64,000 nucleotides of DNA. It comes from Paraburkholderia bonniea. GTDB lineage: Bacteria > Pseudomonadota > Gammaproteobacteria > Burkholderiales > Burkholderiaceae. The notes beneath the pieces are model-generated. The model was not told where the DNA came from. It saw only the letters and a program-made list of their open reading frames with translations, and searched no databases. Both the position numbers and the translations under genes were made by a program. Shown here in pieces: positions 36,978 through 45,843 of this stretch (positions within the stretch are counted from its first letter, which is position 1; the number at the start of each line of letters is the position of its first letter). Location: the NCBI RefSeq assembly GCF_009455625.1, contig NZ_QPEQ01000002.1, forward strand, positions 372,001-436,000. The letters are read 5' to 3'.

Positions 36978-37922
36978 ATGTTGTCGATTTTTAATCGGGG
37001 CGAGCGCCTCAGCAGTGGCTCCATGCGCTTTGTCACGCAGCGCACCGCGTGTGTCATCGCGGTGAGCGCGGCGTTGGGCACGGCCATCGTGGCACTGGCT
37101 GCGGGCGTGGCCATTGGCCGGTATCTGCCTGCGCAGAACGGCGCTGGCGATCATGAAGCCAGCCAGATGGAACGCGATTACGCGATCAAACAACTCGGCA
37201 AGCTCAATGCCACCGTGGCGCAAATCGAGCCACGTATTACCCGGCTCGCTACCCAGGTTGGGGCGTTACAAGATTTCGAAGCTCGCCTGAAAACACCCAA
37301 ACCCGTGGCGCGCGCTGCGACTGGCGCGGCGGGTGATGCCGCGTTCGAAAATGAGGGCGGCCCGTCGTTGCCACCCCAGCGTTGTGCCGATCTTGCCCCG
37401 CAGAATGCTCAGACTGATGCCAGAACTACGCGTGAGCAGCTCGCCTGCCTCGCCGCGACGTTGTCCGCGCTGGAGCAGGCCACCGCCTCGCATGCGGTTG
37501 CTTATGCGGCGTTTCCGGGCCGCACACCGGTGGCTGGGGCGCGCTTTGGTTCACCGTTTGGCAACCGTCTCGATCCGTTCAACCGCAATCTCCACTTTCA
37601 TTCGGGCATTGATCTGGCCGCGCCGTCTGGCACGCCGATCCTGGCCGCAGCCGGTGGCCGCGTGATTTTTTCAGGCCACCGTGCGGGATATGGCAACACC
37701 GTTGACATCGATCACGGCAATGGCCTGGTCACGCGCTATGGCCATGCTGCGAAGCTGATTGCCCGCGCCGGAGATCTGGTGCTGCCACGGCAGCACATTG
37801 CCGATGTGGGCTCGACAGGGCGCTCCACCGGGCCGCATCTGCATTTCGAAGTGCTGGTGAATGGCACGCCAACCGATCCCACCGCCTATCTGGCGCTGTT
37901 CGACGCAGGTTTCCATGGCTAA
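36978..37922 (+). CDS. M23 (LytM) family metallopeptidase, membrane anchored
   Basis: A 314-residue cell-wall endopeptidase. One membrane segment (about 25-47) is followed by a helical region (65-100) and a C-terminal LytM domain. The zinc site is complete: HFHSGIDLAAPSG (HxxxD) and HLHFEVLVNG (HxH), with YGNTVDIDHGNG between. It cuts peptide cross-links in the periplasm. GGGAGG precedes the ATG. The next two genes follow tightly, ending in bactofilin; M23-bactofilin pairs govern cell shape in several bacteria. Confidence 0.9.
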   Translation: MLSIFNRGERLSSGSMRFVTQRTACVIAVSAALGTAIVALAAGVAIGRYLPAQNGAGDHEASQMERDYAIKQLGKLNATVAQIEPRITRLATQVGALQDFEARLKTPKPVARAATGAAGDAAFENEGGPSLPPQRCADLAPQNAQTDARTTREQLACLAATLSALEQATASHAVAYAAFPGRTPVAGARFGSPFGNRLDPFNRNLHFHSGIDLAAPSGTPILAAAGGRVIFSGHRAGYGNTVDIDHGNGLVTRYGHAAKLIARAGDLVLPRQHIADVGSTGRSTGPHLHFEVLVNGTPTDPTAYLALFDAGFHG

Positions 37923-38286
37923 TCCACGGGGTTCGCGCAAAGCGTCAGATCAACTGACACGCACCCGTTATGCACTGCAACCAGTCCGTTCGCGGACGCG
38001 TCAACTCGTGCTGTGGGGCACTGCATGTGTGAGCTGTCTCATCCTCGGCGCAGCAGTGGCCGGGGCGTATTTTCAGCACAGCGGGACGGTGCCGTTCGAG
38101 TTATGTGAGCCCTCCGCTAGTGAAGCTGATCTTCAGGCTGAACTCGCCCGCACCCAGTTGGCGCTCACGCAGGAACGGGCCTCGCGTGCGGCGGTGCAAA
38201 AAGTGGCCGATGCATCGGCAGCAGATGCTAGCCGCCTGACGACCGAGCTGCTTTTCCTGCGTGGCCAGAAGCAGGCACCACGCTAG
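37915..38286 (+). CDS. Small membrane protein with coiled coil
   Basis: A 123-residue protein starting inside the last codons of the peptidase gene (8-bp overlap). A basic N-terminus (1-33) is followed by one membrane helix (about 34-56) and a periplasmic helical stretch (ASEADLQAELARTQLALTQERASRA) likely to form a coiled coil. It is probably a scaffold that links cytoplasmic bactofilin and periplasmic peptidase; that is inferred from position. No family recognised. Confidence 0.75.
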   Translation: MANPRGSRKASDQLTRTRYALQPVRSRTRQLVLWGTACVSCLILGAAVAGAYFQHSGTVPFELCEPSASEADLQAELARTQLALTQERASRAAVQKVADASAADASRLTTELLFLRGQKQAPR

Positions 38287-38369
38287 CCTGGCAAGGCTGC
38301 CGCCGCGCAGGTTTGCCGCGAGGGCCAAGCCCTCTCCTGACCAACCGATTTATCCAGGTGAAAACAATC

Positions 38370-38795
38370 ATGTTTAGCAAGAAGAAACAGACAGGCATCC
38401 ATCAGACCAAAATTGCGACCCTGATCGCGCATGACGTGCAGTTACGGGGTGACCTCGAATTTAGCGATGGTCTGCGCATGGATGGCCACGTCGAAGGCAA
38501 TGTCTCGGGCAAGCCCGGCAGCCAGACGTTGCTGGTGCTCAGTGATCGCGGCTCCATTACCGGCAACGTGCATGGCTATGACGTGGTGGTGAACGGGCGG
38601 ATTGTCGGTGACGTGATTGCGGATCATTTTGTTGAGCTGCAGGCGAACGCCCATGTCACCGGCAATATTTTTTATCAGCAACTGCGCATGGATTGCGGTG
38701 CCTCGGTCGATGGCAAGCTGGCGCGGCGCGAGGGAGCAGCGCCCGTGGCAAACGCTGCTGCGGCCGATATGTTTGCTCAGGAACACGCAGGCTAA
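38370..38795 (+). CDS. bacA: Bactofilin
   Basis: A 141-residue polymer-forming cytoskeletal protein. A short charged N-terminus precedes the beta-helical core (about 20-120), seen as regularly spaced G/V/I/D turns: LRGDLEFSDGLRMDGHVEGNV, GSITGNVHGYDVVVNGRIVGDV, HVTGNIFYQQL. It assembles filaments without nucleotide and positions cell-wall enzymes. AGGTG lies eleven bases before the ATG. The gene closes the M23 operon. Confidence 0.92.
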   Translation: MFSKKKQTGIHQTKIATLIAHDVQLRGDLEFSDGLRMDGHVEGNVSGKPGSQTLLVLSDRGSITGNVHGYDVVVNGRIVGDVIADHFVELQANAHVTGNIFYQQLRMDCGASVDGKLARREGAAPVANAAAADMFAQEHAG

Positions 38796-38868
38796 ACGGC
38801 GAACGCGGGCATCGTGCCCCGCGCTCGCTATCCCCTTTAGCGGTTATAGATAGCCGCTTGACCGTGTA

Positions 38869-39930
38869 TTAGCTGGCGCTCTCTAGCGCCGGATAGTCGG
38901 TATAGCCGGTTTCACCTTCAGCGTAATACGTGGCCGGATTCGGGGCATTCAGCGGTGAGCCCAGTGCGAAACGGCGCGGCAGGTCCGGGTTCGCAATAAA
39001 GAGCTGCCCCCAAGCGACTGCATCGGCTTCACCCGCATCCAGCGTGCGTTGCGCGCTTTCCAGAGTGAATTTTTCATTGGCGATATAAGGCCCGCCGAAG
39101 GCATCCTTCAGCATCGGGCCAAGCCGGTTTTCGCCGAGCGATTCACGCACACAAAGAAAAGCCAGCTTGCGCCGGCCGAGTTCGCGCGCGACATAACCGA
39201 AGGTAGCGGCTGGAGCGGAATCGCCCATCGCATGCGAATCACCTCGCGGTGACAGATGCATGCCAACCCGGTTCGCGCCCCACACTGAAATACAGGCATC
39301 CGTGACTTCGAGCATCAGGCGGGCGCGGTTTTCGATTGGGCCACCATAGGCATCGGTGCGCAGGTTGGTGCTGTCCTGCAAGAACTGATCGAGCAGATAG
39401 CCGTTCGCGCCATGCACCTCCACCCCATCGAACCCGGCCGCTTTGGCGTTCTCCGCACCCTTGCGGTAAGCCTCGACCACGCCGGGGATTTCCGCCAGAT
39501 CGAGCGCTCGGGGGGTGACGTAGTTACGCAGCGGCCGCACCAGGCTGACATGTCCTTGTGCGGCAATCGCGCTTGGTGCCACGGGCAGGCCGCCATTCAG
39601 AAAGACGGGATCGGAAATACGGCCGACATGCCAAAGCTGCAGAAAGATCCGTCCACCAGCCTGATGCACCGCCTCGGTGACGAGCTTCCAGCCCTCGACT
39701 TGCGCGTCTGACCAGATGCCAGGCGTCGCCGCGTAACCAACCCCTTGTGGGGTGACCGCCGTAGCCTCGCTCAAGATCAGCCCGGCCGATGCCCGTTCTG
39801 CGTAGTACTGCGCCATTAGCGCATTGGCCACCCGGCTATCTCCCGCGCGCTGCCGCGTGAGCGGCGCCATGATGATGCGGTTCGGGAGCGTGAGGTCACC
39901 GATCTGGAGTGGGTCGTGAAGTGTTGGCAT
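38869..39930 (-). CDS. nemA: Old-yellow-enzyme family alkene reductase
   Basis: A 353-residue FMN enzyme that reduces activated C=C bonds, nitro compounds or N-ethylmaleimide with NAD(P)H. LTLPNRIIMAPLTRQRA is the FMN-binding start; FLQLWHVGRIS, GVEVHGANGYLLDQFLQ (His/Asn pair) and NRVGMHLSP are family marks, and EGETGYTDYP is the typical C-terminus. An ArsR-type gene stands 95 bases upstream on the same strand and may control it. The NemA name reflects the clade, not a tested substrate. Confidence 0.9.
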   Translation of the reverse strand: MPTLHDPLQIGDLTLPNRIIMAPLTRQRAGDSRVANALMAQYYAERASAGLILSEATAVTPQGVGYAATPGIWSDAQVEGWKLVTEAVHQAGGRIFLQLWHVGRISDPVFLNGGLPVAPSAIAAQGHVSLVRPLRNYVTPRALDLAEIPGVVEAYRKGAENAKAAGFDGVEVHGANGYLLDQFLQDSTNLRTDAYGGPIENRARLMLEVTDACISVWGANRVGMHLSPRGDSHAMGDSAPAATFGYVARELGRRKLAFLCVRESLGENRLGPMLKDAFGGPYIANEKFTLESAQRTLDAGEADAVAWGQLFIANPDLPRRFALGSPLNAPNPATYYAEGETGYTDYPALESAS

Positions 39931-40025
39931 AAGAAGTTACCTTTTGTGGGTGGGCGTTGAACCCTGGCAAAAAGAACAACAGCGTGAAGCGCCTGCAAAG
40001 CCCGGTTGGGCCTACCTCGGATACG

Positions 40026-40328
40026 TCATAAAGCGTGCGTCATGTAGTCCACGAACGCCTGAATCAGCGGCTCATTGCGCTTGAAGAAAACCCATTGGCC
40101 GATGCGCTTTGAAGTCAGCAAGCCGGTGCGCTGCAAGGTGGCGAGATGAGCCGACACGGTGGATTGCGACAGACCGCAACGCGCCTCAAGCTTGCCCGCG
40201 CAGACACCGTGTTCGAGCGGTAATTCCTGATCGGCGAAATGCTTTTCGGGCTCGCGCAGGCAGGTGAGAATTTCCCGCCTGACCGGATGAGCCAGGGCTT
40301 TGAGGATGGCGTTGATATCGAGCGTCAT
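40026..40328 (-). CDS. ArsR-family winged-helix regulator
   Basis: A 100-residue repressor. LKALAHPVRREILTCL is the conserved first helix and GLSQSTVSAHLATLQRTGLL the recognition helix. One Cys (CGLS) and another (CAGK) are present but no classical metal motif CxC is seen, so an electrophile or redox signal is as likely as metal. It precedes the alkene reductase gene on the same strand. ATG at 40328 gives the usual length; a TTG 39 bases upstream is open. Confidence 0.85.
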   Translation of the reverse strand: MTLDINAILKALAHPVRREILTCLREPEKHFADQELPLEHGVCAGKLEARCGLSQSTVSAHLATLQRTGLLTSKRIGQWVFFKRNEPLIQAFVDYMTHAL

Positions 40329-40620
40329 AAGCAGCGGTTGAGCCTTGGGAGGCGTCGAGAAAGACAAATCGTCAGATGGCGAATCATATATCGTGTTTTT
40401 GCGATATTTGTGATGGCACTACTACCAGAAGGGTGATGACGTATCAGGCGGGACTGAACGTGACGCCTGATCCTTGTTAAATGCAACTAACGGTCTAGTA
40501 ATTTGAGCAGCCCGAAACCGGGCGAACCCAACGTGCTAAACACCTGGTGCCTATGCCTTCCTGCGAGCAGAAGCAGGGGGCATAGGCCTGGACGACAGAT
40601 ACAGATGACTGGAGGAAAAA

Positions 40621-40854
40621 TTAGCGCTTGCCGTCCAGCAACGCGCCAAGTAGCGCATCGAAATCCGCTTGGGCATCCTCCAGCTCCTGAAGCGCTGCAT
40701 CAAACGTTTGCAGTGTCATTTGCGACAGTTCGCCGTCGCCGGTAGGAGGGAAGCGGGCTTGCAGCGCAGAAAACGCACTTTGTACCCGTTGCGTGGCTGT
40801 GACCACCCGTGTCATCGCACGGCTTTCTTCGTCTCGTGCCTGTTTGTGATCCAT
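40621..40854 (-). CDS. Small helical protein of unknown function
   Basis: A 77-residue protein with AAGGAG seven bases before the ATG. It is all-helical and acidic toward the end (QELEDAQADFDALLGALLDGKR), with one Pro break. I do not recognise the family. It lies alone between the ArsR gene and the Lrp gene; its good ribosome-binding site supports expression. Confidence 0.7.
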   Translation of the reverse strand: MDHKQARDEESRAMTRVVTATQRVQSAFSALQARFPPTGDGELSQMTLQTFDAALQELEDAQADFDALLGALLDGKR

Positions 40855-40986
40855 GAACGCTCCTTGATTGATCGGGTTAAGCGCTGCTAATGCAGCAAAG
40901 CCGCTTAGCAGCAAAGCAGGTTGCAACGAAAATCTGCGGCAGATCTTCCCATACAAGTTTTGCCGCTTGACACGGGTCTCCCCGGT

Positions 40987-41451
40987 TTATCCCAGCGGCA
41001 AACCTCCGTTTGCCTTCACCTCACGCAACGACAGCGATGATTCAACCGAGGTCACCCCAGGCAAACTACGCAGTTCATCGCGCATAAACGCGCCATAGTC
41101 GTCCAGATCCCGGGCAACCACCTGCAAGACGTAATCAGCGCTGCCCGAAACGTTATGGCACGACAGGATGCGGCTGATGGCCAGCACTTCGCGCTCGAAG
41201 CGCATCGCCACCGCACGGTCATGAACCGCGAAGCGCACGTAAACAAACGCCACCACCCCAAACCCAAGCGCTGAACGCGACAACATCGCCCGATAACGCT
41301 CGATATACCCCTCGCTTTCGAGCCGCCGCAGCCTCCGGGCGCAGGGCGTTTCGCTCAGGCCCACGGTTTCGGCTAGACGTGCATTGGACATGCGGGCATC
41401 CGCCTGAAGCGCGGATAAAATCGCGCGGTCAACTTTATCTAGTTCAGTCAT
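40987..41451 (-). CDS. Lrp/AsnC-family transcriptional regulator
   Basis: A 154-residue regulator. LDKVDRAILSALQADARMSNARLAETVGLSETPCARRLRRLESEGYI is the standard Lrp DNA-binding part (in two stretches), and the C-terminal RAM domain senses amino acids (VSGSADYVLQVVARDLDDYG). It is divergent from a LysE-type exporter gene across a 145-bp AT-rich gap, a common pairing in which the regulator induces the exporter on amino-acid excess. Confidence 0.9.
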   Translation of the reverse strand: MTELDKVDRAILSALQADARMSNARLAETVGLSETPCARRLRRLESEGYIERYRAMLSRSALGFGVVAFVYVRFAVHDRAVAMRFEREVLAISRILSCHNVSGSADYVLQVVARDLDDYGAFMRDELRSLPGVTSVESSLSLREVKANGGLPLG

Positions 41452-41596
41452 GAACAATCTCGCTGAATGAAATTCCCTACAAAAGTTAAAAATAATAGTG
41501 GAATTCGCTAAATTAAAAACTCTCTTTTATGAAAATAGCCGGAATATTCCAGTTTGCTAATTGCAATATAGAGTCTTCATTTTTTCTGGAAATACG

Positions 41597-42226
41597 ATGA
41601 TTTCCGCACACTGGATGGCCATGTTTATCGCCGCACTCGCGGTGGTGTATGCGGTCCCCGGCCCTGATATGGCATTGATTTTGCAGACCAGCATCGGCCG
41701 GGGGCGGCGCGGCGGTTTTGCCGCAGCGGGTGGCCTGGCGCTGGCGCGGGCGGTGCATGTCACGTTGTCGGCATGCGGGGTCGCGGCGCTGTTGCGCGGC
41801 GCGCCCTGGTTGTATGACGCGCTGCGCTATGGCGGAGCGGTTTATCTGGCGTGGATCGCGTTGCAGGTTTTCCGCTCGCCGGTATTTGCGCTGCCCATGG
41901 CGGGCACCGCGCCGGTGATGCAAAAGCCGCTGCGAGCGGTGTTTATCAAAGGGCTTTTGACCAATTTGCTTAATCCCAAAGCATTGCTGTTCTGCTCGGT
42001 CTTGCTACCGCAATTCGTGCAGCCCGGCCTTGGGCCGGTGGCATGGCAGATGCTGCTGCTCGGCGTGCTGCTGGTGGCGACAGGAGCCTGCTTTGATCTT
42101 GTTTTCACCCTGGGCGCGGTGCGTATCGCGCACTGGTTGCGGCGTCATCCGCTGGCGCAGGCAGCGCAACGCTGGACCTTTTCTGCGGTGCTGCTTGGCT
42201 TCGCGTTGCGGTTGTCGCTCGATTAG
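41597..42226 (+). CDS. LysE/RhtB-family amino-acid exporter
   Basis: A 209-residue inner-membrane protein with six predicted helices. VVYAVPGPDMALILQTSIGRGRRGGFAAAGG (in part) is the conserved PGP motif region of the LysE/RhtB family, and KGLLTNLLNPKALLF is the second landmark. It exports an amino acid, probably under the divergent Lrp regulator. Substrate not defined. Confidence 0.88.
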   Translation: MISAHWMAMFIAALAVVYAVPGPDMALILQTSIGRGRRGGFAAAGGLALARAVHVTLSACGVAALLRGAPWLYDALRYGGAVYLAWIALQVFRSPVFALPMAGTAPVMQKPLRAVFIKGLLTNLLNPKALLFCSVLLPQFVQPGLGPVAWQMLLLGVLLVATGACFDLVFTLGAVRIAHWLRRHPLAQAAQRWTFSAVLLGFALRLSLD

Positions 42227-42263
42227 GTGCTTTGGGCTGTGCCGCCAGGTTTATTGATGAGGC

Positions 42264-42386
42264 TTATGCGGCTGGCTTGCTGGCCGCCCCCAGGTAGTCG
42301 AGCTTGCCTAGTTCGACGCCGTTGTGCCGCAGGATGTCGTAGCTCGTTGTGATATGGAAAAAAAAATTGGGCAGGGCGAATTCCTT
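42264..42386 (-). pseudogene. C-terminal remnant of a DUF1993 gene
   Basis: The minus strand reads FALPNFFFHITTSYDILRHN followed by GVELGKLDYLGAASKPAA and a stop, which is the characteristic end of DUF1993 proteins. The coding match stops near 42385, and the preceding 120 residues of the family are missing. The break lies just before the proVW operon, so a deletion or insertion joined the two. Confidence 0.8.
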
Positions 42387-42563
42387 AATGACTTTCGTTC
42401 TCTGGCGATAAAAATATTGGCGCGATTTAAATCAGATTTTTTCTGGTGATTCATGTCGTATTTCACCAAGGGTCTGTCGTAATTAGTCGGCTCGCTAGGC
42501 ATTTTTATCGCAACCATGTATGCACGGTGTAAGCCAACACTTGCGCCAGAGGAGACGAAGTCA

Positions 42564-43733
42564 ATGAATTCCCCCAAAGTTGTCGTTAAAGGGTTATCCA
42601 AAGTATTTGGTCTTAACCCAAAGCGGGCATTAGCTCTGCTTGATGAGGGCGTCACCAGGGATGAAGTATTCGCCAGAACTGGAAGCATGGCTGGCATCCA
42701 CAACGTTTCATTTGAAGTAGAGGAAGGCGAAATATTTGTTCTGATGGGTTTGTCTGGATCAGGCAAGTCAACCCTGATACGCCTGATTAACCGTCTGGTG
42801 GAACCTACTACGGGCACGGTTTGCGTTGATGGGCGCGATATCGCTGCAATGCGGCACCAGGATCTGATCGGATTGCGCCGCACCGATATGAGCATGGTGT
42901 TCCAGTCATTCGCGTTGATGCCGCATCGCACCGTGCTCTCCAATGCTGCTTTCGGTCTCGAAGTGGCCGGTATCAAACGCAAGGCACGTGAAGCGCGGGC
43001 ATTCGAAGTGCTCGAACAGGTTGGACTTACCCCCTTTGCCCACAAACTGCCAGCCGAGCTTTCCGGTGGCATGCAGCAACGCGTGGGGTTGGCACGGGCG
43101 CTAGCGGTCAATCCGTCGCTGATGATTATGGACGAGGCTTTTTCCGCACTCGATCCGCTCAAGCGCAAGGAAATGCAAAACGTGTTGCTGGATCTGCAAA
43201 AAATGCAGCGCCGCACCATCATGTTCGTGTCGCACGATCTTGACGAAGCACTACGCATTGGCAACCGGATTGCGATTATGGAAGGTGGCCGGGTGGTGCA
43301 GATCGGCACGCCGCAGGACATCATCAACAACCCGGCCAGCGATTACGTGCGCGCATTTTTTGAGGGCGTCGATACCAGCCGCTATCTCAGCGCGGGCGAC
43401 TTGATGCAAACCCAGGCCGTGCCCGTCGTGCATAGCCTGGATGTAGCCGGGCTTGTGACCTCACTCAATGGCAACGCCCAGTACACCTTTGTGCTCGATG
43501 CTGAACGCCGCTTGCGCGGCCTCGTCACACGGGGTGCTCCCGGCTCGCCGCCGTCGCCGATGCAACGCATCGAGGGCATTGCACGAGGGGCCTTGCTTGA
43601 ACAGGTGGTCGAGCGGGTCTGCGCGAACCCCGCACCGCTGGCGGTGGTCGATGAAAACAACCGCTACTGTGGCTCGGTTGACCGGACCCTCGTATTGAAA
43701 GCGTTGTCACGTCAGCGAGGTGCCCATGTCTGA
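42564..43733 (+). CDS. proV: Quaternary-amine ABC transporter ATP-binding protein
   Basis: A 389-residue ATPase for glycine betaine/choline uptake. Walker A is GLSGSGKST, the signature is LSGGMQQR and Walker B is SLMIMDEAFSALDP. The N-terminal extension NPKRALALLDEG..RDEVFARTG is specific to ProV/OpuAA. The C-terminal 110 residues form a CBS-like domain thought to sense ionic strength. GAGGAG precedes the ATG. It overlaps proW by eight bases. Confidence 0.92.
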   Translation: MNSPKVVVKGLSKVFGLNPKRALALLDEGVTRDEVFARTGSMAGIHNVSFEVEEGEIFVLMGLSGSGKSTLIRLINRLVEPTTGTVCVDGRDIAAMRHQDLIGLRRTDMSMVFQSFALMPHRTVLSNAAFGLEVAGIKRKAREARAFEVLEQVGLTPFAHKLPAELSGGMQQRVGLARALAVNPSLMIMDEAFSALDPLKRKEMQNVLLDLQKMQRRTIMFVSHDLDEALRIGNRIAIMEGGRVVQIGTPQDIINNPASDYVRAFFEGVDTSRYLSAGDLMQTQAVPVVHSLDVAGLVTSLNGNAQYTFVLDAERRLRGLVTRGAPGSPPSPMQRIEGIARGALLEQVVERVCANPAPLAVVDENNRYCGSVDRTLVLKALSRQRGAHV

Positions 43734-44628
43734 AATCATTCCTCTTGGCCGCTGGGTCGACCAGTCGGTGCATTACCTGCTGGAGCATGACGCCAGCACT
43801 TTTGATGCAATCGGCAAAGCCATTGAAGGCTTCGCCGCGATGATCGAACACGGCTTGCAGGCGGTGCCGATGTGGGTGTTCATAGTCTTGGTGGTGGGTA
43901 TTGGTATTTGGCGTGTGAGCTGGCGCTTTGCACTCTTTGCGTTGCTGGCGCTGCTGCTGATTTACGGAACCGGGTTCTGGGATCAGACCATCGTGACGCT
44001 TGGCCTGACGCTGTCGGCCACGGTCATCAGCCTTGTGCTGGGGATTCCGCTGGGCATCTGGGCGGCACGCAACAAAACCGTGGCGTTGATCGTGCGGCCG
44101 GTGCTGGATTTGATGCAGACCATGCCGGCCTTCGTCTATCTGATTCCTGCCGCGATGCTGTTTGGCCTCGGGCGAGTGCCAGGCATTCTCTCAACCGTTA
44201 TTTTTGCCATGCCGCCAGCGGTGCGTTTGACCAGCCTCGGCATTCGCCATGTGAATCGGGAAATTGTCGAAGCAGGGCAGGCGTTTGGCTGCACGCCATG
44301 GCAGTTGCTTTACAAGGTGCAGTTCCCCAACGCGCTGCCATCGATCATGCAGGGCGTGAACCAGACCATCATGATGGCGCTGTCGATGGTCATCATTGCT
44401 TCGATGGTGGGCGCGGGCGGCCTTGGTAACGATGTGCTGGCCAGCATCCAGCGGCTCGATATCGGGCTTGGCTTTGAAAGCGGGCTATCGGTGGTGCTGC
44501 TGGCGATTATTCTCGATCGCATTACCGAGAGTTTTGGCCGTGAGCCAGGCAGCGCGGCCGTATCCCGCTTCGCTGGGCTGCGCAATGTGTTGCGCGTGCG
44601 GCGTCAGCCCGTCACCGCGCCAGGTTAA
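43726..44628 (+). CDS. proW: Quaternary-amine ABC transporter permease
   Basis: A 300-residue inner-membrane permease. The BPD transport signature lies in EAGQAFGCTPWQLLYKVQFPNALPSIMQG (part of it), and the helices around LVLGIPLGIWAARNK and QTMPAFVYLIPAAMLFGLG are typical of ProW/OpuAB. GAGGTG precedes the ATG. No periplasmic binding-protein gene follows; it must be encoded elsewhere. Confidence 0.92.
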   Translation: MSEIIPLGRWVDQSVHYLLEHDASTFDAIGKAIEGFAAMIEHGLQAVPMWVFIVLVVGIGIWRVSWRFALFALLALLLIYGTGFWDQTIVTLGLTLSATVISLVLGIPLGIWAARNKTVALIVRPVLDLMQTMPAFVYLIPAAMLFGLGRVPGILSTVIFAMPPAVRLTSLGIRHVNREIVEAGQAFGCTPWQLLYKVQFPNALPSIMQGVNQTIMMALSMVIIASMVGAGGLGNDVLASIQRLDIGLGFESGLSVVLLAIILDRITESFGREPGSAAVSRFAGLRNVLRVRRQPVTAPG

Positions 44629-44739
44629 TCACCCGGATCATCATCGGGGTCGAGTTAAGTACCTCACGTCGAGTTTTTTTCACCTTTATCCAGGCATCGT
44701 CCAGTCCAGTCAGGGTGATGCATAACCGGTACGTATCCG

Positions 44740-45801
44740 ATGGAAACTGAATTGGCTTCTATTGCCGCAATCGCAGCCGAATCTCCGGTGCCAGGCATGG
44801 CTCATTTTGGCTTTCTCGCCTTGCCAGCGTTTTCGCTGATTGCGCTTAGCAGCGCAATCGAGGTGCTACGCATGGCTAATTATGTTGGCCGGGCCCAGCA
44901 TTACCGATGGTCCATTTTTACGCCCGATGGTGCGCCAGCTGTTGCCAGTAATGGCATTACCTTGAAGCCTGCCCGGTCATTGGGTGAAGCGGCCGCAACC
45001 GCAGATTTGCCTGACGTTCTGATCGTGTGTGGTGGCATGAATATCCGTCAGGTGGTGGATGCCCGTTTGATCCGTCAACTGAATCATGCCGCTGGCTGGG
45101 GCGTGCCGCTTGGCGGGATTTGCACCGGTGCTTATGCGCTGATGGCAGCCGGATTGTTGAGCGGTTACCGCTGCACCGTGCACTGGGAGAATCTCTCGGC
45201 GCTGCATCGAGAGTTTCCGCAGGTCATGTTTGCCGAAGAACTGTTCGTGATTGACCGCGACCGGATGACCTGCACCGGTGGCACCGCGCCACTGGACTTG
45301 ATGTTGTATTTGGTTACCGAGCGTCTTGGCAAAGGGATTGCCACACAGGTGTCGGAGCAGTTTATCGTTGAACGGATCCGCGGCGCGAACGATTCACAAC
45401 CGATTCCGATTGATGCCCGAGTGGGTTTTTCCCGTGCCGAGCTGATCGAAGTAGTCCGGCTGATGGAGGCGAATATTGATGAGCCGCTATCGCTCGAAGA
45501 ACTCGCACGCCTGGTGCAGCTATCGCAACGGCATTTGCAGCGGATGTTCAAACTCTATCTAGGGGTTTCACCGACGCACTATTACCTGGCGCTCAGGCTG
45601 CGCCGGGCGCGCGACTTGTTGCGCACGACGGGGACGTCGATTGCCGATGTTACGGCTGCTTGCGGGTTTCATTCGGCGTGTCATTTCAGCAAGGCATACC
45701 GGACGCAATTTGGCCATGCGCCGAGTACGGAGCGGCGTCAATCAGAGGTGATCCGGGCGATGGGGGGTGGGGTGGATGATGGAAGAGATGCTGGGAGTTA
45801 G
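44740..45801 (+). CDS. GlxA-family AraC regulator, probably GbdR-like
   Basis: A 353-residue regulator. Residues about 20-200 form a class-I amidotransferase-like (DJ-1/PfpI) domain with GGICTGAYALMAAGLL and TCTGGTAPLDLML; residues about 240-335 form a double AraC helix-turn-helix (LSLEELARLVQLSQRHLQRMFKLY, IADVTAACGFHSACHFSKAYRTQFG). This domain pair is that of GbdR and CdhR, which respond to glycine betaine, dimethylglycine or carnitine. Its place directly after proVW favours GbdR. Confidence 0.85.
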   Translation: METELASIAAIAAESPVPGMAHFGFLALPAFSLIALSSAIEVLRMANYVGRAQHYRWSIFTPDGAPAVASNGITLKPARSLGEAAATADLPDVLIVCGGMNIRQVVDARLIRQLNHAAGWGVPLGGICTGAYALMAAGLLSGYRCTVHWENLSALHREFPQVMFAEELFVIDRDRMTCTGGTAPLDLMLYLVTERLGKGIATQVSEQFIVERIRGANDSQPIPIDARVGFSRAELIEVVRLMEANIDEPLSLEELARLVQLSQRHLQRMFKLYLGVSPTHYYLALRLRRARDLLRTTGTSIADVTAACGFHSACHFSKAYRTQFGHAPSTERRQSEVIRAMGGGVDDGRDAGS

Positions 45802-45843
45802 GCGTGATTGCAAGCCGTCATTTCCCATTATTTCCCCGTTACT

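Noticed and set aside
42308-43330. Long minus-strand frame opposite proV
   Set aside because: proV has intact Walker and signature motifs; the antisense protein has no recognisable domain and only its end coincides with the DUF1993 remnant, in a different frame.
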